Shown here in pieces: positions 1 to 4,909 of a stretch of DNA of 6,315 bases. The stretch is from contig JAWLBW010000282.1 of NCBI GenBank assembly GCA_041687475.1, positions 1 to 6,315 of the forward strand, given 5' to 3'. Below the pieces are notes generated by a model that was not told where the DNA came from, did not search any database, and saw only the letters and a list, made by a program, of their open reading frames with translations. Position numbers and translations under genes: made by a program. This DNA comes from JAWLBW01 sp041687475. Its GTDB lineage: Bacteria; J088; JAWLBW01. Position 1 is the stretch's first letter. Every line of letters begins with the position of its first letter.

Positions 1-1
1 G

Positions 2-487
2 GGTAAGGTCGGCAGCGACGGCACCATCAAGGCCAGCGCCAGCGTGCGCGCGTTCGAGACGACCACCGCCCGCGGCATCGGCTCTGCGACCGGGCATTCA
101 CGCGAGTATGCCGCTACGGCCGGTTCCGAGCAGAAGGCGGTCGTCGAGGCCCTGAGCGATGCGGTCGACCGCGTGCTCGTCAACATCATGGATTATTGGA
201 AGGACGACGCCATCAAGGGCTTCCAGTATCTCGTGCAGATTCGCGGCGACTTCAGCGGCGACGCAGGCAACCAGGCCCGTCGCGCCATTTACGCCGCACT
301 GAAGGAAACCGTGGGCGACATGAACGAAAACCTCGCCACCGAACAGTCCATCAATTACCGCGTCTGGTACAAGGGCTCGAACACCGATCTGCTCTTCTCG
401 CTGCAGGACAAGTTCGAGGCCTCGACGCAGAAGCGGCTGCGCACGACGTCGCAGAACCGCAAACTCATTCAGCTCAAGGTAGAATAG
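2..487 (+). CDS. Uncharacterised protein, C-terminal part (5' end outside window)
   Basis: The reading frame is open from the window edge to a TAG at 485-487, giving about 161 residues. A GTG at 44 is in frame, but coding-like sequence (GKVGSDGTIKASAS) continues upstream of it, so the gene very probably starts before the window. I do not recognise the family with certainty. An early stretch rich in Ala, Thr and Ser leads into a helix (EQKAVVEALSDAVDRVLVNI), then a strand ending in IRG. A second helix (QARRAIYAALKE) and a strand with the pattern YRVWYKGS follow, and the tail is basic. This helix-then-strand layout resembles small envelope domains of the FlgT N-terminal or LPP20 kind, but that is inference only. 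No transmembrane segment is visible and any signal peptide would lie outside the window. purM begins 4 nt after the stop, so the two are probably co-transcribed. Confidence 0.7.
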   Translation, partial: GKVGSDGTIKASASVRAFETTTARGIGSATGHSREYAATAGSEQKAVVEALSDAVDRVLVNIMDYWKDDAIKGFQYLVQIRGDFSGDAGNQARRAIYAALKETVGDMNENLATEQSINYRVWYKGSNTDLLFSLQDKFEASTQKRLRTTSQNRKLIQLKVE

Positions 488-491
488 GCCT

Positions 492-1580
492 GTGCCAAAT
501 AAAAAATCGAATGATTCAGCAGGGTCGGCGCCGCAGGGCGCCGGCCCCACGACCTACCGTGACGCCGGTGTCGACATCGACGCCGGCGATCGTTTTGTCG
601 CCGCCATCAAGCCCCTGGCCAAGGCGACCCATCGTCCCGAGGTCATGGGCGGCCTGGGCGGCTTCGGTGCGCTTTTCCGCTTCAACCCCAGCAAGTACGT
701 CAATCCGGTGCTGGTATCGGGTACCGACGGCGTGGGCACCAAGCTCAAGATCGCCTTCGATGCCGGTAAGCACGACACCATCGGCATCGATCTCGTGGCC
801 ATGAACGTCAACGACATCGTGGTGCAGGGCGCCGAGCCCCTGTTCTTTCTCGATTACCTGGCCTGCGGCAAGCTCGATTCGGTACCGGCCGTCGACGTGG
901 TCAAGGGCATTTCGGTCGGCTGCAAAGAGGCCAATTGCGCGCTGGTGGGCGGTGAAACGGCCGAGATGCCCGACATGTACCCCCCGGGCGAGTACGATCT
1001 GGCCGGTTTTTCGGTCGGCGTGGCCGAGCAGGACAAGCTCATCGACGGCGGCGCCGTGCGCCGCGGCCATGTGCTCATCGGTATTTCTTCGAGCGGCCTG
1101 CACAGCAACGGCTACAGCCTGGCCCGCAAGATTCTGCTCAAGGATCAGGGGCTGAAGCTCGATGCCCACGTGCCCGAGCTGGGCAAGACCCTGGCCGACG
1201 AACTGCTTACCCCGACCCGCATTTACGTGCGTGCCATCTTAAGCCTGCTCAAGGACCTGCCGGTGCACGGCATGGCCCATATCACGGGCGGTGGCGTCGA
1301 AAACATTCCGCGCATGCTGCCCCAGTCGTGCCGGGCCGTCGTCGAGCACGGCGCCTGGGAGTGGCCCGCCGTGTTCCGCCTGCTGCAGGACATGGGCCGC
1401 GTCGAACGCAGCGAAATGTACCGCACCTTCAACTGCGGCGTGGGCATGGTGCTGGCCGTGCCGGCCGATGACGCCGACAGCGTGCTCGATCGCCTGCGCG
1501 GCCACGAAGAAACCGCCTGGATCATCGGCCGCGTCGAAGAGCGCAAGGGCGACTCCGAGCCGCAGGTCACCGTCGCCTGA
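492..1580 (+). CDS. purM: Phosphoribosylformylglycinamidine cyclo-ligase (AIR synthetase)
   Basis: This cytosolic enzyme makes 5-aminoimidazole ribonucleotide from formylglycinamidine ribonucleotide and ATP, the fifth step of purine synthesis. The 362 residues compare with about 345 in E. coli, the excess being a Ser/Gly/Ala-rich N-terminal tail. Family motifs occur in order: YRDAGVDIDAG (22-32), SGTDGVGTKL (76-85), the nucleotide-binding segment LVGGETAEMPDMY (151-163), SSGLHSNGYSL (200-210), HITGGGVENIPRMLP (263-277) and EMYRTFNCGVGM (308-319). The GTG at 492 is chosen because no other in-frame start precedes the conserved YRDAGVDIDAG. It has only a weak ribosome binding site (tagg over the upstream stop), so translational coupling to the upstream gene is likely. 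purN begins 2 nt after the stop. Confidence 0.97.
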   Translation: MPNKKSNDSAGSAPQGAGPTTYRDAGVDIDAGDRFVAAIKPLAKATHRPEVMGGLGGFGALFRFNPSKYVNPVLVSGTDGVGTKLKIAFDAGKHDTIGIDLVAMNVNDIVVQGAEPLFFLDYLACGKLDSVPAVDVVKGISVGCKEANCALVGGETAEMPDMYPPGEYDLAGFSVGVAEQDKLIDGGAVRRGHVLIGISSSGLHSNGYSLARKILLKDQGLKLDAHVPELGKTLADELLTPTRIYVRAILSLLKDLPVHGMAHITGGGVENIPRMLPQSCRAVVEHGAWEWPAVFRLLQDMGRVERSEMYRTFNCGVGMVLAVPADDADSVLDRLRGHEETAWIIGRVEERKGDSEPQVTVA

Positions 1581-1582
1581 CC

Positions 1583-2221
1583 ATGCTGCGCGTTGTCGTC
1601 ATCGCAAGCGGCAGGGGCTCGAACTTCGAGGCCATTGCCGACAGCATTGAAAAGGACGGCGTCGACGCCCGTATCGTCGGCGTCGTCTGCAACGTGCCCG
1701 GGGCCGGCGTCATTGAAAGGGCCGAGGGCCGCGGCATTCCGGTAACCATGCTGCCCTCGAAGGGCATGGTGTCGCCCGAGGCGCGGGTCGACTACGATAT
1801 ACGCCTGGGCGATGCGATCGAGGCCTTCGGCGTCGACCTGATCGTGCTGGCCGGTTACATGCGCATTCTGCAGCCGGCTTTTATTCGACGGTTCGCCGGT
1901 CGCATCGTGAACATTCATCCCTCGCTGCTGCCGGCCTTTCCGGGGCTGAATGTGCACGAGGCGGTCATTGCCCACGGCTGCAAGGTCAGCGGCTGCACGG
2001 TGCACTTTGTCGACGAAGGGCTCGACAGCGGGCCGATCATTGCACAGGCATGCGTGCCCGTGCGCGACGACGACACGCCCGAAAGCCTGGCCGCGCGCAT
2101 TCACGCCGCAGAGCACCGTGTGTACCCCTGGGTGGTCGCGCGCATTGCCGAAGGCAAGGTTCGGGTCGATGGGCGTCGCGTGACCATCGACGCACCACAC
2201 CCGGAGTTTCATCAGTCGTGA
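1583..2221 (+). CDS. purN: Phosphoribosylglycinamide formyltransferase (GAR transformylase)
   Basis: PurN transfers the formyl group of 10-formyltetrahydrofolate to glycinamide ribonucleotide, the third step of purine synthesis. The 212 residues match the E. coli length. The phosphate-binding loop SGRGSN is at 9-14. VLAGYMRIL (88-96) precedes the active-site segment NIHPSLLPAFPG (110-121), which contains the catalytic Asn110 and His112. The catalytic Asp is Asp148 in HFVDEGLDSGP (141-151). The E. coli equivalents are N106, H108 and D144. The ATG at 1583 sits directly before the first beta strand (LRVVVIASG). It lies 2 nt after purM, so expression is surely shared. The TGA at 2219-2221 overlaps the next gene's GTG. 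Confidence 0.97.
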   Translation: MLRVVVIASGRGSNFEAIADSIEKDGVDARIVGVVCNVPGAGVIERAEGRGIPVTMLPSKGMVSPEARVDYDIRLGDAIEAFGVDLIVLAGYMRILQPAFIRRFAGRIVNIHPSLLPAFPGLNVHEAVIAHGCKVSGCTVHFVDEGLDSGPIIAQACVPVRDDDTPESLAARIHAAEHRVYPWVVARIAEGKVRVDGRRVTIDAPHPEFHQS

Positions 2222-3366
2222 AGAAGCGTTACGATGCCGTGGTCATCGGCGGCGGTGTCGCCGGATATGCCCTTGCGGCCATTGCGGCCAGGCAGGGCCA
2301 TGTGCTCGTGTTCGAAAACGAAGAGCCTCCGGTCGACATTCCCTGGCATCGTCCGCTCGTGGCCACGGGGCCCGATACCGTATGGGCCCGGTTTGTCGAG
2401 GCCCTGCCGATGCCGCCCGAAGCACCGTCGCCCTTTCGCTTTCAGGTGCTGGCCGGCCGCGAGCGTCCCGACGGTTACGAACCCCCGCCGGCCGAGCCGT
2501 GGGATGGGCAGGGCGAATGGCTTGACCGCCGACTGACCTGGCAACCCTTTCTGAAGCGGCTTTTTTCGGGGGGAAGGAAGGTTGCCCCGCCTGCGCTGCA
2601 GCCCGCCCCCTGGCTTTCGCTGCCCACCGGCGTGGCGCCTGATGAATCCGCGGTTTCCCGGTATCTGGCGGCAGGTACAGCCACTTGGGAAACCCCGGGG
2701 GGAGATCTCGTCGCCCTGTTGCGTCGCCTGCGTGCATCGGCCGCCCGTGACGGAGCCGAATTCCTGCCCCTTTCCCGCCTCGACGCCGTCGAGCCCGGAC
2801 GGGGCTTCCGCGTCGAAGGTGCCGCGGCCCTGCTGGAGTCGCCCGCCATTGCCGTGGCGCTCAGCGTGGGCGAGTGGATGCGCACGGCGGGGTTGGGACC
2901 GCTTCCCCGTAAGGTGTTCAGGCATGTACGCCAGAACGGTCTGCGCGTGCGCGCCCGGTGGAATTGCGACGAGTCGGAGCTGTCGGTGGGGCTTGCGGCC
3001 CGGGGCTGGTTCTCCGATGGAGCCGGGGCGTTCTTCGAGGTTACCGGTGACGGCAGCGATACGGTGCTGACCGTGTGGACGGTAGAGCAGGGCGGGGCCG
3101 AGGTCGACCAACAGGCCGTCGCCGCAGGGCTGCGCGAAACGGTGCTGCGCTATTGCCCGTTCTTCAAGGGAACGATCGACTCGGCAAGCGTCGACGCCCA
3201 TCCGGTCTGGCGGTCGCAAACGGCCGCGGGTACGGGCATTCCGGCCTTTCTCGGCAAGTTGGCCTATGCCGGCCCGCAGAGTTATCCGGGGTGGGGCGTC
3301 GAGGGTGAGTTGGCGGCGGCTCTGCGCGTCGTAAAGTGTTGGTTTCCCCCCGAGCAGAAAACGTGA
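2218..3366 (+). CDS. Putative FAD-dependent oxidoreductase, function unknown
   Basis: The 382-residue protein opens with a Rossmann dinucleotide-binding fold: the strand YDAVVI, the loop GGGVAG (11-16), a helix, and the strand VLVFE ending in the acidic Glu33 that would hold the ribose of FAD or NAD. A segment GGDLVALLRRLR (161-172) followed by GAEFLPL resembles the second cofactor-proximal region of amine-oxidase and phytoene-desaturase-like flavoproteins. The C-terminal AGPQSYPGWGVEGELAAAL (351-369) resembles the last FAD-contact loop and helix of those families. I cannot name a substrate. No signal peptide or membrane helix is visible. The GTG at 2218 is preferred over an earlier in-frame GTG/ATG inside purN because it lies just before the Rossmann strand, has GGAG at 2203-2206, and overlaps the purN stop as GTGA, a typical coupling arrangement. 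Nothing else in the window hints at its pathway. The CDS call is strong; the enzyme class is inferred. Confidence 0.8.
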   Translation: MKKRYDAVVIGGGVAGYALAAIAARQGHVLVFENEEPPVDIPWHRPLVATGPDTVWARFVEALPMPPEAPSPFRFQVLAGRERPDGYEPPPAEPWDGQGEWLDRRLTWQPFLKRLFSGGRKVAPPALQPAPWLSLPTGVAPDESAVSRYLAAGTATWETPGGDLVALLRRLRASAARDGAEFLPLSRLDAVEPGRGFRVEGAAALLESPAIAVALSVGEWMRTAGLGPLPRKVFRHVRQNGLRVRARWNCDESELSVGLAARGWFSDGAGAFFEVTGDGSDTVLTVWTVEQGGAEVDQQAVAAGLRETVLRYCPFFKGTIDSASVDAHPVWRSQTAAGTGIPAFLGKLAYAGPQSYPGWGVEGELAAALRVVKCWFPPEQKT

Positions 3367-3372
3367 TAAGAT
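3364..3372 (+). promoter_or_regulatory. Possible extended -10 promoter for the REC-GGDEF gene
   Basis: TGATAAGAT over the upstream stop codon reads as a TGn extension plus a -10-like TAAGAT (4 of 6 to TATAAT). No good -35 is visible at the usual spacing. Transcription from here would start near 3379 and give a leader of about 80 nt. This is weak sequence evidence only. Confidence 0.3.
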
Positions 3373-3390
3373 TTGTCGAGTGTCAGCCCC

Positions 3391-3431
3391 CCGGGCGTTA
3401 AGCCCGATATCCGGTCGTTTTTCTCGCCCGG
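3391..3431 (+). promoter_or_regulatory. Leader with two mutually exclusive hairpins
   Basis: CCGGGCG (3391-3397) pairs perfectly with CGCCCGG (3425-3431) to form a 7-bp stem. CGGGC (3392-3396) can instead pair with GCCCG (3402-3406) around a GTTAA loop. A run of five T at 3418-3422 follows the short hairpin by 11 nt, too far for a standard intrinsic terminator, and sits in the loop of the long one. It lies between the oxidoreductase stop and the GGDEF start. It could be a weak terminator, an attenuator-like switch or chance in GC-rich DNA. Confidence 0.35.
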
Positions 3432-3449
3432 TCACGAAAGGTCACGCAA
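3430..3449 (+). repeat. Tandem 10-bp direct repeat upstream of the GGDEF gene
   Basis: GGTCACGAAA (3430-3439) is followed at once by GGTCACGCAA (3440-3449), a 9 of 10 match with a period close to one helical turn. It ends 9 nt before the GTG start. Same-face tandem sites of this kind can bind a dimeric regulator, but no known operator is recognised. Confidence 0.5.
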
Positions 3450-3458
3450 CGGAAGCCT

Positions 3459-4397
3459 GTGAATCAGCCAGAGACAGTCAGGAAGCTTCGCGGCCGAACG
3501 CTTCTCGTCATCGATGACACCGAGTCGATTCGGCGCCGGGTCATCGAGTTTCTGCGTTCCCACGATGTTTTCGACAACTTTCTCGAGGCGTCGGACGGTA
3601 TTTCGGGCTTCAGCCTCCTGCGCGACCACAAAGACAGCATCGATCTCATTCTCTGCGACCTGGAAATGCCGGGCATCGACGGCTTTCGCTTCCTGCACAT
3701 GAAGGACAGCCGGGGCGACGAGTATACCGAGATTCCGGTCATCATGCTCACGGCCCGCGCCGAGGTCGACAAGAAGGTGCAGGGGCTTGAACTGGGCGCG
3801 AGCGACTATCTCATCAAGCCTGTCGACGAAGGCGAGCTGCTGGCCCGGGTACGCGTGCAGCTGCGGTTGAAGTCGCTGCAGGATCAGCTGCGCCGTCTGA
3901 GCAATACCGACGTGCTCACCGGCCTGTTCAACCGGCGCCACATCATGGACGTGCTCCAGAACGAGTTCGCACGGGCGCTTCGTTACGAAGAGGTCGTTTC
4001 CTTCGTGCTCATCGACATCGACCATTTCAAGAGCGTGAACGACACCCTCGGTCACCAGGTGGGCGACGACGTTCTGCGCCATGCGGCCCTGTTGTTTCAG
4101 GAAGGTCTGCGCGACGGCGACTTCATCGGCCGTTACGGCGGCGAAGAGTTTGCGCTCGTGCTTCCGCACACCGATCTCGACGGCGCGACGGCGGCGGCCG
4201 AGCGCTACCGCAAGCTCATTGAAGGAGCCGCGGCGCCGCACGGAAAGCCGCTCACCATCAGCCTCGGCGTCAGCTCCAGCACCCTCGCGCCCGTAAAGTC
4301 GACGGACGACCTCATTCGCACCGCCGACGAAGCCCTTTACGCCGCCAAGCACCAGGGCCGCAACCGGGTCGTACGCTTCGATCAGCTTGCGCTCTGA
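3459..4397 (+). CDS. PleD-like response regulator with diguanylate cyclase (REC-GGDEF)
   Basis: The 312-residue cytosolic protein is a two-domain signalling enzyme predicted to make cyclic di-GMP from two GTP when phosphorylated. The receiver domain (about 13-130) has the acidic pair Asp19-Asp20, the phosphoacceptor Asp67 in LILCDLEMPGIDG, the switch Thr98 in IMLTAR and Lys120 in LIKP. A short helical linker (about 131-147) leads to the GGDEF domain, which starts at DVLTGLFNRR (151-160). The metal-binding DIDHFKSVND is at 186-195 and the active-site GGEEF at 227-231. RDGD (218-221) lies exactly five residues before GGEEF and matches the RxxD inhibitory site, so product feedback is expected. 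The domain closes with DEALYAAKHQGRN (290-302). The GTG at 3459 has GGAAG at 3451-3455, only 3 nt upstream. No histidine kinase lies in the window, so the regulator is an orphan here. Confidence 0.95.
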   Translation: MNQPETVRKLRGRTLLVIDDTESIRRRVIEFLRSHDVFDNFLEASDGISGFSLLRDHKDSIDLILCDLEMPGIDGFRFLHMKDSRGDEYTEIPVIMLTARAEVDKKVQGLELGASDYLIKPVDEGELLARVRVQLRLKSLQDQLRRLSNTDVLTGLFNRRHIMDVLQNEFARALRYEEVVSFVLIDIDHFKSVNDTLGHQVGDDVLRHAALLFQEGLRDGDFIGRYGGEEFALVLPHTDLDGATAAAERYRKLIEGAAAPHGKPLTISLGVSSSTLAPVKSTDDLIRTADEALYAAKHQGRNRVVRFDQLAL

Positions 4398-4398
4398 C

Positions 4399-4487
4399 GT
4401 GCAGCACGGTTGCGCGGTGGTGACAGGTGACAAGTGATAGGTGAGAGGTTTTCGTGCAGACCGGTTGCAGGGTAGTGGCCGGTGGCC
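4399..4487 (+). repeat. 34-bp imperfect direct repeat, two copies
   Basis: Copy 1 is 4399-4432 and copy 2 is 4454-4487, offset by 55 bp. Aligned without gaps they match at about 25 of 34 positions by eye. Both begin GTGCAG, share GGTTGC at the same place and end in 7-bp-periodic G-rich sequence, so copy 2 may be a diverged duplicate of copy 1. Confidence 0.5.
4419..4446 (+). repeat. Degenerate 7-bp tandem repeat, four units
   Basis: Four consecutive heptamers read GGTGACA, GGTGACA, AGTGATA and GGTGAGA (consensus GGTGAYA). A second short heptad, TGGCCGG twice, lies at 4476-4489. From memory, GTGACAG/GTGATAG-type heptads occur in intergenic DNA of unrelated bacteria and give spurious LSPVT-like translations on the opposite strand. 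This array looks like a short, decayed member of that class. Confidence 0.65.
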
Positions 4488-4718
4488 GGTTACCTCAGAC
4501 CAGGCGCACATTGCTCATACCGGACTCTCTGGTGCACGCAGAAGAAAAAAGAGAAGCTCGGTGGAAGGTGCAGGCGCCGTCGTTTCGAGCGACCCTCCCT
4601 CTGCGCTCCCCGCGCTCTCCTGTTAAAAGCTCTTCACGAACAAATGACCGCGAAGCGCGACCGCTGAAGCCTGTCTGCCGGGGGCTCTGCTTATCTTTCC
4701 CCTGCGGCGATTCTCTGC

Positions 4719-4724
4719 TACAGT
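4719..4724 (+). promoter_or_regulatory. Possible -10 element of the tRNA-Leu promoter
   Basis: TACAGT matches TATAAT at 4 of 6 positions and lies 9 nt before the mature tRNA 5' end, a normal distance for a tRNA start site. The best -35 candidate, TTTCCC at 4696-4701 with a 17-nt spacer, is poor. Confidence 0.3.
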
Positions 4725-4733
4725 GATCAGTTT

Positions 4734-4819
4734 GCGAGAGTGGCGAAATTGGCAGACGCACCGGATTTAGGTTCCGGCGGGCTGGTCCCGTGGGGGTTCA
4801 AGTCCCCCCTCTCGCACCA
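4734..4819 (+). tRNA. tRNA-Leu (anticodon UAG)
   Basis: The 86-nt gene folds as a complete class II tRNA. The acceptor stem is GCGAGAG (4734-4740) with CTCTCGC (4809-4815). The anticodon stem CCGGA/TCCGG (4761-4765, 4773-4777) encloses loop TTTAGGT with anticodon TAG at 4768-4770, which reads CUA and other CUN leucine codons. The long variable arm CGGG-CTGGT-CCCG is typical of leucine tRNAs. The T arm GGGGG-TTCAAGT-CCCCC is perfect. Discriminator A and an encoded CCA (4817-4819) finish the gene. It lies 90 bp upstream of tig, as in some other proteobacteria. Confidence 0.98.
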
Positions 4820-4828
4820 GATTTTTTT

Positions 4829-4854
4829 CTTCAACCTTTCCGTGGCGCCCCGCT
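4829..4854 (+). promoter_or_regulatory. Possible heat-shock (sigma-32-type) promoter upstream of tig
   Basis: CTTCAA (4829-4834), a 13-nt spacer, then CCCCGCT (4848-4854) resembles the RpoH consensus CTTGAA-N13-15-CCCCATnT: 5 of 6 in the first box, and CCCC plus a T in the second. It lies just after the tRNA and before tig, whose downstream partner clpP is a heat-shock gene in E. coli. The CCCC box is not rare in GC-rich DNA, so this is suggestive only. Confidence 0.3.
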
Positions 4855-4872
4855 CCCAACGAGGAAACGGCG

Positions 4873-4881
4873 TGCTATAAT
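4873..4881 (+). promoter_or_regulatory. Extended -10 promoter for tig (and probably clpP)
   Basis: TGCTATAAT is a perfect TATAAT (4876-4881) with the TGn extension, which can work without a -35. The sequence at -35 (CTCCCA, 4853-4858) is poor. A start near 4888 leaves a leader of about 22 nt before the tig GTG at 4910. Confidence 0.65.
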
Positions 4882-4909
4882 CCCTAACAGTTTTCCCTGC
4901 GAGTTTGCC

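Larger units (their letters stand above)
4398..4733. other. Non-coding, repeat-rich spacer
   Basis: These 336 bp between the GGDEF gene and the tRNA hold no credible gene: short open frames lack ribosome binding sites and recognisable protein features. The first 90 bp are G-rich repeats. A purine tract (gaagaaaaaagagaag) lies at 4541-4556. A C/T-rich stretch with CTC-GCG units lies at 4599-4627. An 11/12-bp imperfect direct repeat, GACCGCGAAGC (4646-4656) and GACCGCTGAAGC (4659-4670), follows. TCGA, frequent in the genes, occurs only once. No convincing intrinsic terminator follows the GGDEF gene. Confidence 0.7.

Noticed and set aside
2050..2217. Upstream extension of the oxidoreductase inside purN
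   Set aside because: The added residues are an Arg/Ala-rich shadow of purN, while the GTG at 2218 sits directly before the Rossmann strand and has GGAG upstream.
3392..3422. Intrinsic terminator after the oxidoreductase
   Set aside because: The stem is only 5 bp and the T run starts 11 nt after it, so it is listed as a possible leader structure instead.
4399..4489. CRISPR-like array
   Set aside because: Units are 7 bp with no unique spacers, and the 34-bp repeat has only two poorly matched copies.
1223..4511. Long minus-strand open frames (about 329, 407 and 359 codons) opposite purN, the oxidoreductase and the GGDEF gene
   Set aside because: They lie opposite well-supported genes, have no recognisable domains or ribosome binding sites, and long antisense frames are expected in GC-rich coding DNA.
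4441..4726. Small genes in the spacer before the tRNA
   Set aside because: The three overlapping plus-strand frames (61-90 codons) lack ribosome binding sites, recognisable motifs and the TCGA codon signature, and run over repeats.
4820..4830. Terminator after tRNA-Leu (seven T)
   Set aside because: There is no separate hairpin before the T run; only the tRNA's own acceptor and T stems are nearby. Read-through into tig cannot be excluded.
4790..4909. Upstream extension of tig into the tRNA
   Set aside because: It would translate the 3' part of the tRNA and the promoter region; the GTG at 4910 matches family N-termini.
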